Of a stretch of 64,000 nt of DNA, positions 19,347 through 29,781 are shown in pieces. This stretch comes from Entamoeba invadens IP1 (taxonomy: Eukaryota; Evosea; Mastigamoebida; Endamoebidae): contig NW_004443552.1 of assembly GCF_000330505.1 (NCBI RefSeq), forward strand, positions 162,474 to 226,473, written 5' to 3'. The notes under the pieces are model-generated. The model did not search any database, was not told where the DNA came from, and was given only the letters and a program-made list of their open reading frames with translations. Made by a program: the position numbers and the translations under genes. The first letter of the stretch is position 1; every line of letters begins with the position of its first letter.

Positions 19347-19915
19347 TTGAGTATTTTGTTATTCATTTTTATTTTTATATAACAAAATGTTAACATTTTA
19401 TACTATAAATATAGTAGTTTATGAATTATAATACTTTATTAGTAATAATTAAACTTGAGAAATAAGTTTAAATATTTCTTTTTATTTCTTCTTTTTTAAT
19501 TAAATAACATAATTAAACTTTGAATTAGTTGACTAAAATAAAACTCATATTTTATTAGAGTTAACTAATAAAATATGAGTTCGTTTTTTATAATTTTTAA
19601 AGTCTTTATTTTGTTAAAAATTTCTTGAGTTTTGTATTTTATTTCAACAAAATGATAAATTAAAAGGTTTTATAAATTATATCTATATTATATTAATAAA
19701 TAGTAACACATATCTAATTTGATAATAACTTATTAAGTAAAAATATTATTAATAATTAAACATATTAATCATCTTATCAATAAAACAGTTAAATATGAAA
19801 AGAAGAAAGATTTAACAAGGTAAAAATATAAACATAAATATTATTCATCACAAAGATTGAAAACGGCAGAATGCACAATTACAAGAGAGGCTAAAACACA
19901 AAGAATTTAAGACAA
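19347..19915. other. Intergenic region between convergent genes, with a hairpin
   Basis: AT-rich 3' region shared by the AAA ATPase and the minus-strand gene. It contains the 17-bp perfect inverted repeat at 19542-19581 and one copy of the 13-mer 3' motif; nothing else seen. Confidence 0.6.
19542..19581. repeat. Perfect 17-bp inverted repeat with 6-nt loop
   Basis: The arms 19542-19558 and 19565-19581 (starting AACTCATATTTTATTAG) are exact reverse complements around AGTTAA. It sits between two convergent 3' ends. It may form a hairpin in either transcript; a termination or boundary role is inference. Confidence 0.8.
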
Positions 19916-20941
19916 TTAGACATAAACATTTTGTTGAGGTTGGTATTGGAAATGGTTCTGTTGTACAAATGGTTGTACAGGTGGTTGAAAGAAGGGGTCA
20001 TTATCAACCGGCTTAAACATGAGCTGGTACGTGGGTGAAGTTCTTCCTTCTTGTTCTTTCTTGAGAGGGGGGTAACTCCCCGCACTACCACTCTCCTGTA
20101 CAAACTCCTTCTTGACGCCGAAATCCATCGGCATGCACAACTCCTTCATTCTTTCGTTGGTAATATCGTAGATTTTGTCAAAGATCGGCTCAGAGCATTC
20201 TACACGAGTATCGTACATCCCCTGGATATCTTCCTTCTTTGGGAAGCTCTGGATATCTTTAAAGTAGTTCTGCTGTGGAAGCATGACGGGGTCAAACTGC
20301 ATTTGTTCGGGTTGTTCCACAATCTCTTTAGTCTTCGAATTTTTGAAATACGGCACTTGCTGCAAAATGTTCATGATAACCTCGTTCTTGACTTCGATTA
20401 GCGTGGTCTTGTAGGGACCTTTCTTGAACGTTTTAGTAATGACGGTGTTCACACTTTTCCCGATGTCATTCATTTGTGCAGTGTCGATGATGATCTTATC
20501 GTTCAATAGAATGTCTGTGATTTTTTCCATTCGGAACGTTTTGAAGGAAGATTTGGTGTATCGCCTTTTGACGGTGTACCCGTGATCCTCGACAAGTTTC
20601 AAAAGGCGGTTGAACGTGAGTGCCGACCGATTGATATCTTTGTGACGCCGCGTTTGTCTGACTTTCTTGGCGTTTGGGGCAGTGTTTTTTTCGCCCTCGT
20701 AACGCTCGTTGCAGACCGATTCGATATCCTCCCCAAACCCTAACGATTTTCCATCGTAAAACAACTCGTTGACGATTAAAAATTGAATGGTTTTTGCGGC
20801 AAGGCGCTCGGGGTGCTTAATCTCGATCGAATACCCGAGGTAGTTGAGTAGGGCTATCAAAACTGCCTGCTGGACTGCCTCGAACGATTTTGACTCTCGT
20901 TTTACCTCCGTCGTTGAAATCGCGCGCTGTGGTTTTGACAT
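19916..20941 (-). CDS. Uncharacterised basic protein, paralogue of the 8341-8970 gene
   Basis: The 341-residue protein has an N-terminal block AVQQAVLIALLNYLGYSIEI, a central basic region (KKVRQTRRHKDINR, possible nuclear signal), a second helical block (about residues 105-200, with FRMEKITDILLNDKIII and DIGKSVNTVITKTFKKG) and a Gln/Pro/Phe-rich tail of about 130 residues. The two helical blocks align by eye with the 209-residue protein at 8341-8970. The tail looks disordered, as in transcriptional regulators; that and nuclear location are inference. The ATG at 20941 is the first in frame. The upstream 1.3 kb has no gene on this strand. Confidence 0.82.
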   Translation of the reverse strand: MSKPQRAISTTEVKRESKSFEAVQQAVLIALLNYLGYSIEIKHPERLAAKTIQFLIVNELFYDGKSLGFGEDIESVCNERYEGEKNTAPNAKKVRQTRRHKDINRSALTFNRLLKLVEDHGYTVKRRYTKSSFKTFRMEKITDILLNDKIIIDTAQMNDIGKSVNTVITKTFKKGPYKTTLIEVKNEVIMNILQQVPYFKNSKTKEIVEQPEQMQFDPVMLPQQNYFKDIQSFPKKEDIQGMYDTRVECSEPIFDKIYDITNERMKELCMPMDFGVKKEFVQESGSAGSYPPLKKEQEGRTSPTYQLMFKPVDNDPFFQPPVQPFVQQNHFQYQPQQNVYV

Positions 20942-22328
20942 GTAAATTTCCCTTTCGAGTTCTTTTTGATTTCTATTTTTGTTGCGTTTTTCTGGATTTA
21001 AATTTCTCTTTTGTGATTTTTGTAAAATTCTGTTTTGGTGCCATTCCCCGAATCTTCGCTTGAAAAACAGTGTTTTTTCTTTTTAACCCTTGACGTGGTC
21101 ACCTTTTGAAAATGAAAAACCCATTTTGCCAATTGTTTTTTTGGCAAGTTTCCCCTCCAGATCTAGCCCGTATTTACCACTTTTTTTTTCTAATCTTTTT
21201 TTACGGAAAAATGACGGAACAAACACGTCTATGGTCTGGTTTTCTTTTTTATTTGCACATTTGAAAATGTCGTCTTGATTTATATTTTAAAATCAAAAAA
21301 ACGAAATTTTGACTCAAAAACTTCCCAATTCTTGAGTGTTTCTTTTACTAAATTAAAGCAAAGCTATTTGGGTATTATGCCGTTTTATTTTCAGAAAAAA
21401 TAACTGATTCGAGCAAAAACAAGCCAAACAATGGTAAACAGCTAATCATGATTTGCTTGTTTTTAAATAAATGTGTTTTGGGATGGCTTTTTATAGCCAA
21501 CCATACGGCACAAAACGGGAAATGCAAAAGTTGTAATTTCTTTTTATATTAATTCGAGCTATGTTTAATGGTTTTCCCCTCTTTTTCAGGGATTATTATG
21601 GATTTTCTTCTAGTTTCTCTAAAACTGCCAAACTTCCTAAATTAAAACAATATAATGTATCATTATATATAGTTTATTTTAGATTTAGTTACTATAAGTT
21701 GTTTTGTTAAACCGTTTGGATTGGGAAAAATGATATAATTAATTTTTATGTTTAAAAATTAATTCCATTTTTTGGTTTTAAAAAGAAAATTTATTTAGTG
21801 ATATATTATATTATATAAATATTAATTAAAGTGGTTTAAACAAAAAAACTGTTCTTATTAAATGTTGTTTAAAAAAATTTGGTGTTGTTTGGTACAAAAA
21901 ATAGTTTGAAAAAACTATAAAAAGAATAAAAAAAATCCCGACAGAAAGGTCGTTTTAGAAATATGATAAAGTTTGGATTTTTTGCAATTTATTTTTAAAT
22001 AGAATTGAATATATTAGTGATAATTAAATGACACTTTTGCCTATCATAATTGACATCCCTTTTATTCTCTTTGTTTTTTAAGTAAATGATTCAACAAATT
22101 CCCTAAAGATTAATATATATAATTAAACGGTTTAAAAATTGAATAACTAATTATGAACAATAAAAATTTAATTATCATTTTAAACTAAAAAACAAATTCA
22201 AAAATGTACCATATCTAATTATTTATTTACTATTAAGTTTTTAGAATAACAACTTTTATTACAAATAGTTTTTTGTATTAATTGATTTGTTAATTTCATT
22301 AAAAAATAAAAACAAAACAAATAACATT
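20942..22328. other. Long intergenic region (promoter side of the 20941 gene)
   Basis: 1.4 kb. The first 700 bp is less AT-rich and has G/C-containing words such as CCCCTCC and AACGGG, but its short ORFs start at non-ATG codons and look random. The remainder is AT-rich. No gene supported. Confidence 0.5.
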
Positions 22329-22589
22329 TTATTTATCGAGTTGTTGAAGTGCTCTTTCAAACTCGACTCGTAATTTTTGAGATGTGTTTGACAAAGGGTT
22401 TTGTTGAGTCTCCAACCTCTTCATAATATTCTCACGAAACGTTTTGACGTCAAAGTCGTCTGACTGGATTGTATCACAACCGTTGGTTGTTTCAAATGTC
22501 ACAATCCCATGGTTTTCAATGTTTGTAGCCGAAACACCAACTTCTTCCATCGCCGTTTTCAATTCATCGTTTTTGTTGTTTTCTTCCAT
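22329..22589 (-). CDS. Small acidic 86-residue protein
   Basis: Short but credible: the codon choice is like neighbouring genes (GTC, TCG, GAC), it has a clean ATG at 22589 and AT-rich flanks. The protein is acidic and hydrophilic with a C-terminal helix (FRENIMKRLETQQNP and VEFERALQQLDK) that could form a short coiled coil. There is no domain, signal peptide or membrane segment, and the function is unknown. Confidence 0.6.
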   Translation of the reverse strand: MEENNKNDELKTAMEEVGVSATNIENHGIVTFETTNGCDTIQSDDFDVKTFRENIMKRLETQQNPLSNTSQKLRVEFERALQQLDK

Positions 22590-23012
22590 ACAATTTCTTT
22601 GTTCCTTATTCGACTTTTTTTGTGTTTATTTATTGGCTAATTCTATTATTTATTGTTTGGTTTATTAAAAAAACAGTGATATTTTTTTATTAGTATTTAT
22701 AATAGTTTTTATTATTTTTTTTGGCTTTTTTTTTCTAATATTTTTATTAATTATTTAATTATAAATAAAGTGTATTTGAAAAATGAAATAAAATTTTTTT
22801 TTTCTTATAAATCTAATTTATAATTAACCATATTATAATAATTAAATTTATTATAAAAAATAAATAATAGAAATAATGCAAATAGTGATTATATTATAAA
22901 CATATTAATTAATATAGTTACTCTAAAAAATCACAACATTTTTTTTTGATTGAGATCAAAAAGACGGAAAGAAACCACAATAGAGCGAAGAAAATTGAGA
23001 AGAGCACCATTA
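22590..23012. other. AT-rich spacer between divergent genes
   Basis: Very AT-rich 420-bp divergent promoter region with a poly-T run; nothing else identified. Confidence 0.6.
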
Positions 23013-23576
23013 ATGGAGTCTTCAAGCGACAGTGGTAACATCATAACAACAAAAGTCATTGGGATAGACAAAGCAAATGAAGAGGACAACATGGTGGAAA
23101 CACCCCCATCGAGGAGTGTCAGCCCAGTACCAGATGATCACAGAAACGTCAAAAAGGAAGACTTGTCAAATGAAAAGGAAGACGAGGAGGACCAAACAAG
23201 CTCAGACCACATTCCAGAACAAAATGAACTCAAGCCACAGGCAATAATCCACGAAAACCAGTCGTTTGTTAATGATAAGTCAAGAGTTGGAGCTGAGTTG
23301 GAGTATCAAGTTTGTATTTTGAAACATATGGTTGAAAACACTGAATAAAAGGACGTAAAAATGAAATTTGAAGTGGCTAAGATAGATGGGAAAATACTGC
23401 GAAAGAAAAACAAACTGTTAAACAAACAACTGGACCCTTTGTACACGGGGGAGAAGGAACGCGTGATGGTTGCTTTGAAAGCCAATGACGCGCTGATGAA
23501 CGAAATCCACATTGTTTATAAAAAGAAGAGAAGGGAAAAAATCAGTCGGATGTTGCACTTGACACGAACAGATTAA
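23013..23576 (+). CDS. Two-exon acidic/basic (probably nuclear) protein
   Basis: Two ORFs are joined by a 42-nt intron (23310-23351; donor GTTTGT, acceptor TAAAAG) that carries the in-frame stop separating them. Exons 23013-23309 and 23352-23576 give 173 residues. The N-terminal half is Ser/Asp/Glu-rich and disordered, with SPVP and acidic runs (NEKEDEEDQ). The C-terminal half is a basic helical region (KILRKKNKLLNKQLDPLY...KKKRREKISRM) resembling chromatin-complex subunits such as the Sds3/BRMS1 type only in general style. The frame is open upstream to a TTG at 22950; the first ATG, 23013, is used. Function unknown; nuclear location is inferred from the basic cluster. Confidence 0.62.
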
Positions 23577-25366
23577 ACCACAATTTGTATTTGTTGTTTG
23601 ACATTAGAAACCAAACCATGTTGAGTAATGAAACGTTCACTACTTCATTATCTAATTTACAATGATTTCTTTTTATAAACTTGTTTGAACAAAATCAATT
23701 GCAAGTCAGTTGAAAAAATTTTATATCTTTAGCAATGATAAAGTTTTTTTCGTTTTTCACAGTTTTTCGCACAAAATCAATCAATACCCCTTTATAAACA
23801 AGTGTATATACACTCATTGGTTGTCAAGTTTATTTTGATGTTCATTAAACAAATTCAAATTACTGCGAATATTTAAATAGCTTGAATTTTGAACTGTTGT
23901 ATAATATTAACAATGGAAAAGACTTCTAAATATATTTTTAATTGATTAAAACTATTTAAATAGTTTAAATAATCTCTAACCAAAATGCAAAAAAATTGTT
24001 TAACCATTCAAATGGTTTCTTTTAACTATAACAAAACAATAGTTTTTAATTAAACTGAGTAATAATAATATAGCCCAGTTATTAAATTGAAATGATTCTA
24101 TAAACTTTGTTAAATTATGTTATAAATAAAAATTGAGTTCGATATGAAGTTTTCGAAAAGACACATAAGAACATAACTTATAAAATATAGTTTTTTTATT
24201 TAAATTGAAAACTAATATAATAAAAACTCTATAGAGATAAATGCGTTATTTGACCATTTAATCATTTGTATTTCAAAATAATTGTTATTCCAAATATACA
24301 TTTTTCTATTCTTTGTGTGTGTTTTACCTGTTTTAACAGGTTTTTAAGCCATTCCAGTTGGACAATAATAGGTATTCAAACTACCCAACTTTCAAAAGTA
24401 CCTTTTCGCATGTAAAATAAATGAAATAAATGGAGTTTTGGATCGATATTATTAATAATAGATCATCAAATCCAAGTTGACAATTTTTGCTTTGTGTAAC
24501 CAATCAACACCAACAAACTCTATTTGTTTTTTCTATTATATTATAATATGACACTAATATTTTTGTATGTATTCCACTAAACCACACATTTAAAAATGAA
24601 TTGGTATTTTTATCAAAATTATTATATTATTGAAAAAAAAACAGCGAATCTATTTGTGTGACATTTTTTAAAATATTTAATTTTTTAAACTATATATTAA
24701 TAATTCAAAATAAAATCTTTTTTTGAATTATTTACAAAAAAAATCAATAATTGATTGCGTTTATTTTCCCGTTTTTTGATTGTATTTGGTACTATTGTTT
24801 GAACTATCAAGAAGATATTTTAACTACAAACCCCATTTATTTTTAGAAATTATTTATATATATAGAGCAAAACGTGGAAACACATGTGCACACGAAAAAC
24901 AATAGCAAAATTCCAAGCAAAATATCAGGAATTATGTTTTATGATCACCAAAATCTTTGTTTAAAATTAAAGTTAATTACCTATTACTAAAAACTGTAAA
25001 AAATTGTAATTTTCAACTAAGTGTGTGAAAAAATGAAGAATGTTATTTTTTGTATTATAAAACACCTGTTTATAATTAAACCCCATAATAAAAATAGAAT
25101 AACTTTTTATATAATTATCGAACTTGATTGAAAACCGGGTTTGGTGGTTCAGAAACGGGGAAAAGTGAGAAATTGGTTTGTTGATTGCCTTTTGTATTTT
25201 GGTCGATTATTATACCCACCATTTTGATTGCATTACCCGACCCAATAGAGCCAAACAAACTTACCAAGAATATTCATTTTTTAAATGTTTGTTCTATTTA
25301 TAGAAAGAGTTGTTCCATATTTTTAAATGCTCCAATTTAAAGAAACTTTTGTACTCCATATTCAAA
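23577..25366. other. Long AT-rich intergenic region
   Basis: 1.8 kb with no firm gene. It contains a small palindrome (ACCTGTTTTAACAGGT, 24326-24341) and, at 25115-25273 on the minus strand, a 52-codon open stretch of coding-like composition without a clear start (see findings). Confidence 0.5.
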
Positions 25367-25630
25367 ATGAACTTCTCCTCCTCTACACCAAACTCCCCAC
25401 GAGGCCAACAAGCCTTAATAGCTCGAAGAGAGATGTCAAAGAGTTGTGTTATGTTTAAGAATTCACTATTCGATGATAAAGATGAAGAATGTGACTCAGA
25501 AATCCTCTCCATTCTTCAGAAGAACACTAACAAAAAACCTTTTGTCATTGTCGGTAACGAAAATGTTATTGCACCTTACCTTTCTAGTCTAGAAAGACCA
25601 CAGAATCATTCCCTTATACAACTCATTTAA
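25367..25630 (+). CDS. Small 87-residue Ser-rich protein
   Basis: The ORF from the ATG at 25367 has a coding-like composition. It has a Ser/Pro/Arg N-terminus (SSSTPNSPRGQQ), an acidic middle (FDDKDEECDSEI) and a more hydrophobic end (KPFVIVGNENVIAPYL). An earlier TTG start reading is rejected. No domain or membrane segment; the SP and TP sites could be phosphorylated. Function unknown. Confidence 0.55.
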   Translation: MNFSSSTPNSPRGQQALIARREMSKSCVMFKNSLFDDKDEECDSEILSILQKNTNKKPFVIVGNENVIAPYLSSLERPQNHSLIQLI

Positions 25631-26046
25631 AGCACATACTCTTTGTTATTAGTACAACTCTGTTTATTTACTATTACTTCATTTGTGTTTTCTAAAGACG
25701 TGTGATATTTCTTAATAAATATAAATATTATATGAACTATTTTATTATCATATATAATAATTTTATCTATCCACAATTTGTTTCCGTCATTTAATGACGG
25801 GTAATTATTTTTCATATAATTTACAAATTATATTAATACACATTTTAAAATATAGTTCTTTTTATCACATACAATTATGAATAATAGAATTTATAACCAT
25901 TAATATATAAATAGTATTTTTTAAATAAAATTAATTATACTTATAAAGTAAACAAATTTAATATTTAATAATAAATAAACTATACATAATATTTCGACTT
26001 TGAATAAAAAAATTCAACTCATTTTGAAAACACACTGAAACCAACT
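25631..26046. other. AT-rich spacer with the Rab promoter
   Basis: 416 bp of AT-rich DNA; the end contains the initiator-like element listed separately. No gene seen. Confidence 0.6.
26008..26016 (+). promoter_or_regulatory. Initiator-like element AAAAATTCA of the Rab gene
   Basis: This is an exact match to the Entamoeba initiator consensus AAAAATTCA, placed 31 bp before the Rab ATG at 26047, where transcription would be expected to start. Established for E. histolytica promoters; its use here is inferred from position. Confidence 0.55.
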
Positions 26047-26783
26047 ATGGAGAAAGGAAAAACACTCAAAATGCTATTAGTTGGCGAATCGTCTGTTGGA
26101 AAAACGTCACTGACCCAACGATACATTTCAAACACATTTGATGACATCTTTTTAGCGTCCGTTGGAGTTGATTTCAAGTTCAAAGAGGTGACCTACAACA
26201 ACGAACCTTTAAGAGTCCAGTTTGTTCTTCTTCACTCCACAAACAAATAACACAATACTAACAAAGAGGTTATGGGATACAGGTTTGTTGATCGATCAAA
26301 TAACATTTTGAATAACAAAAAGCTGGTCAAGAGCGATTTCGGAGTATTGGGAAGTCATATTATAGAAACGCGGATGTTGCACTTGTTGTCTTTGATTTGA
26401 ACAACTTCTTGACCTTCCAAAAAGTGTGTTTACCCTATCTACTCTTCAATCATTAAATAACAAAACTGACACGGTAGGCAAGTTATTGGTTAGATGAGAT
26501 TCGTAGTGAAGGATATGAAAACACGGTTGTAATAGTCGGGAACAAAAATGACTTAGAAAGTAAAGTAGAGGATGACCAAATCACAAAAGCATTTCCAGAC
26601 GTCTTGTACGTGAAGGTCTCCGCAAAGACGGGAAACAACGTGGAGTTCTTGTTTGACTCGATCGTCAAATTAACTATGCAAAAAGTCGAGAATGAAAAAA
26701 TTAAAGAGGACACACAACAAAAGGAACAAGTCATTATCAACTTCCCTAAAGAACCACAACAAAACAAGTCTTCATGTTGTTAA
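26047..26783 (+). CDS. Rab-family small GTPase, four exons
   Basis: Exons 26047-26219, 26269-26282, 26323-26423 and 26478-26783 give 197 residues. All G boxes are restored by splicing: GESSVGKT (residues 13-20), a switch I with SVGVDF, WDTAGQE, NKND and SAK, and a C-terminal Cys-Cys for double geranylgeranylation. Rab GTPases direct vesicle traffic on membranes. Exon 2 is only 14 nt and encodes most of LWDT. Donors are GTTTGT, GTTTGT and GTGTGT. Acceptors are AAAGAG, AAAAAG and GGTAG; the first is an unusual GAG chosen to keep WDTAGQE intact. Intron 1 contains a perfect TACTAAC. Switch I has Ser where most Rabs have Thr (TIGVDF). It could be an Entamoeba-specific RabX; the exact subfamily cannot be called. 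Confidence 0.92.
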
Positions 26784-27240
26784 TATTTTTACTAAACGTT
26801 ATTGGTTTATTTATTATTCTTTTATAATACTTATTATCTCTAGTAATCTATCTATTCTTTCATTTTTTATTATTTATTGTAAACTATTTATTAATAGAAC
26901 GACAACTATATTTGTATTAAAATATCAAGTCTAAACCAATCAATATTAAAAATAGCTTATTGAAAGAAAAAAATAAACCTAAGAAATGGAAAAAATCTTC
27001 AATTGTTAAAAAGAACGATAATAAAACATATAGAAAATAAAACCATAATAAAGTATATTAGACTTAATTAGAAATAGAGTCTATTTCAATCAAAACATTC
27101 AAAAATGAAAATAATATAAATAGGCATTGACTTTACATCAACTCGCGTGGTGGAACGAGAAATTAACGAAATAAAGAAGACAAAAACATGAGTTTATTAA
27201 TAAGAAACCAACACAACTACAAACAGATGAATTAAACAAG
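26784..27240. other. AT-rich intergenic spacer
   Basis: 457 bp between convergent 3' ends; AT-rich, no feature recognised. Confidence 0.6.
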
Positions 27241-27573
27241 TCATAATAAAGCTTCGGATTTATACTTTAAGACTAGTTTTCTTATAGTCGGGTAGACAGA
27301 CTCAACAGTCTTGTCTCCACACTTCAAAGCCATTCGAACGGCATGGTAACACTTTTCATAGAGGTCGTCGAAGGTGAGTGTGTCCCCTCGAGGGGACAAA
27401 GGGCAGAAGTCTCCGTCGGGAGACTCAATCAAAGCCCGCAAGACTAAGGCAAAGACCCCTTTCTCGATCTCGTGCTTGGTTGACTTGCTAAGGTCTTGCG
27501 AGTGCATTCTGGTTGGCCTTGTGGGGGCCATCATTGCTACACGGCGTGGTTGTGACGTTTCTAACGCTTCCAT
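27241..27573 (-). CDS. Small 110-residue protein of unknown function
   Basis: Clean ATG at 27573 and gene-like codon use. The protein has an Arg/Pro-rich start (SQPRRVAMMAPTRPTR) and two helical stretches (HEIEKGVFALVLRALIE and FDDLYEKCYHAVRMALKCG) separated by a Pro/Gly loop, and ends VYPTIRKLVLKYKSEALL. It has no signal peptide or membrane helix. The all-helical C-terminal two thirds might be a small fold, but no family is recognised. Confidence 0.65.
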   Translation of the reverse strand: MEALETSQPRRVAMMAPTRPTRMHSQDLSKSTKHEIEKGVFALVLRALIESPDGDFCPLSPRGDTLTFDDLYEKCYHAVRMALKCGDKTVESVYPTIRKLVLKYKSEALL

Positions 27574-28506
27574 AACTGTTTATGAAGTTGTCAGTTCTTT
27601 AAGCTTTTTATTGTCCAGAGTTCACCCTTTTTTTCTCTGGTTACATCACTCGTTGTTCAGAAACTTCAATCATCTCTCACTCTTTTTTAAGTGCTTGGCT
27701 TTGCATTCTATAGTTCTTTTACTGTAATTTTTACTATTGAGATCAGTTTTTCTTTTTTAAGGACCATTGTCTTGTTCGTTAATTCTTTCATTATTAGAAT
27801 TTTATTAGAATTGGTCTTTTCCTTTCGACAATTTGATTTTGTTTTGTTGAAAATACCAACCAAATACTTTTCCCGATTAATACCACGCTTTATACGTATC
27901 ATTCAATAGAATTCACAAAATAATTTTTTAAACCTCCAAAAAAATTGTAAATATTTTTTGTAAATCAAAAATTAATTGATTGTGTCATTATACTATTGAA
28001 ATCTATTAAAAGTATCTATTATTTACTAGATTGATTTTTTTGAAGTATGGCTTTTTTTAATAATTATTTCATTATGAAAAGATATTTTAATTTTAGTTCA
28101 AAGAATAGTTTTTTGCTTATTAAAACAAGTTAAATTTTAAATATCAAACGGCATTCTATGAGCTGTATTTTTTTTGTTTTTGATTAACTTGTTTTATTAA
28201 CTTATTATACTACAAAACTAGATGCATATAGCTCACATGTCATAATGTTGGAATGGCGTGTTGACAAAAAAGCGAAATATGTTGTACCTCAAAACCTTCT
28301 CTTACAAAACTCTTCTTTAAGTCTTTATTAATTTAGTACTTCATAATTAGATCTTGATTTCCGTTGAATTATAATGCTTAAGCAAAGAAACATTTCCACA
28401 ATCGTTCTGCCAAAAAAATCACAAAACTCTTGATGAGGAACGAGAACACACTTAAGCGCAATAAAAAAAAGGAAGTCAATGGTACCAACCTGTCAATAAT
28501 TTCGAT
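27574..28506. other. Intergenic region
   Basis: 0.93 kb. The first 150 bp is promoter for the 27573 gene. A 28-codon ORF at about 28244 (MLEWRVDKK...) has coding-like composition but no continuation. The remainder is AT-rich. Confidence 0.5.
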
Positions 28507-29781
28507 CTACACTTTATCATATTGTTTATAACCGATCCTGAAGAACGTGAAGGGGTCATACGAATCAGTTTGTGTCCTTCTACCCGTTAGGACATTAAGT
28601 GGTTTATATTCGGTTGGCGGTCCTTGCTCAAAACCCGTTTCGTCGTACTCCCTATTTGGTTGATCGTCATAAGCGATGTACGAGTTTGCGTTCGACTGTC
28701 GCTGTGTTGGTGGCTCGCTGACTGACAATGTGTGTATTTTAGAAAATGTTGTTTTAAACATCTCACCACCCTTCGCCTCGAAATCATCATTTTTGGGGAG
28801 GATGAGCGTACTGGCGCATTTCACATATGGTTTGTCCTTGTTTTTGCTCATCTTGCCAAAGACAAGTTTTGTGTTCATATAATTTGATGGGAAAGGCTCG
28901 GGTATTTTAAAGACGGGATTTGGGTTTGGTGATTGATTCAAAAAGTCGACGTCGGTGTTCAAGTCCATATCTGGGCCCAGACTTGCAATCTGTTGTAATA
29001 GCAAATTTGACTTCATGTTGTCAACACACCCATAATTAATTAGTCCTTTCAAATAAGCTTCTTTGTTCTTTGAAATGGTGTTTATTCCTTGCCGAGGTTC
29101 TTTTCCAAACTGTACATCGTCCTCTGCATCGTCGTCGACATCACGATTTCTTCGCCTGACTCTCTTTACTTCTGGTTCTGAAAAAATCGGGCGTTTCTTG
29201 TGAACTTCAATTTCTTTCTTCTCAACTTTCTTCTTACGCTTTTGTAACTTTGAACGGGTGTCCTCTTCGTCGCTCTCGACGACAAACTTCGACTTTTTCT
29301 CCAATTTTTTCTCGGGAACCTTCTTTTCCAAAGATTTGCGCTCAATCTTCTTCTTCCTTTCTTTTGGTTGACTTACTTTTGACAATACCGATTTCAACAA
29401 AGCTGCAATGTTTTCTTTAAATGACTCTTTCTTCTCATTAAGTGTCTTGATCTCCTCAATGAAGTCGTCTTTGTTTGTTATGATGAAATTTGCGATACTA
29501 TTCACAATTGATATCCCAAGTTTGTTCTCTGTTTTGCCATTGCTAGTACTCACCTCGATAAGCCAGTTTATCATCATTCGAACAATTTTCCAATTCCCCA
29601 AACTATAAATCACTGAAATTTGTTCTTGACTCAGTCTATCCATTACACTAACAACAGCTAATTTCTGATCGCATGTAACACAATCTGATAAATATTCTAA
29701 TACAATGTCGTCGGTGATTTCTTTGTTGTTGTAAAGATTAAATAATTCTACTGAATTGATTGTAATGGTGTTGTCCATCAT
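28507..29781 (-). CDS. Basic nuclear-type protein with helical N-terminal domain (TFIIS-N-like?)
   Basis: The 424-residue protein has a helical N-terminal domain (about residues 5-130, with LGNWKIVRMMINWLIEV and GISIVNSIANFIIT), reminiscent of the TFIIS N-terminal/IWS1/PNUTS helical bundle but not a confident match. A very basic Lys/Arg/Glu region follows (about 140-240, with KRKKKVEKKE and KRVRRRNRD, likely nuclear signals), then a Pro/Asn-rich C-terminal half with PNPNPVFKIPEPFPSNYM and SYDPFTFFRIGY. The frame is open 11 codons upstream from a TTG; ATGs at 29781 and 29778 are adjacent and the first is used. A role in transcription or chromatin is a guess from composition. Confidence 0.72.
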   Translation of the reverse strand: MMDNTITINSVELFNLYNNKEITDDIVLEYLSDCVTCDQKLAVVSVMDRLSQEQISVIYSLGNWKIVRMMINWLIEVSTSNGKTENKLGISIVNSIANFIITNKDDFIEEIKTLNEKKESFKENIAALLKSVLSKVSQPKERKKKIERKSLEKKVPEKKLEKKSKFVVESDEEDTRSKLQKRKKKVEKKEIEVHKKRPIFSEPEVKRVRRRNRDVDDDAEDDVQFGKEPRQGINTISKNKEAYLKGLINYGCVDNMKSNLLLQQIASLGPDMDLNTDVDFLNQSPNPNPVFKIPEPFPSNYMNTKLVFGKMSKNKDKPYVKCASTLILPKNDDFEAKGGEMFKTTFSKIHTLSVSEPPTQRQSNANSYIAYDDQPNREYDETGFEQGPPTEYKPLNVLTGRRTQTDSYDPFTFFRIGYKQYDKV

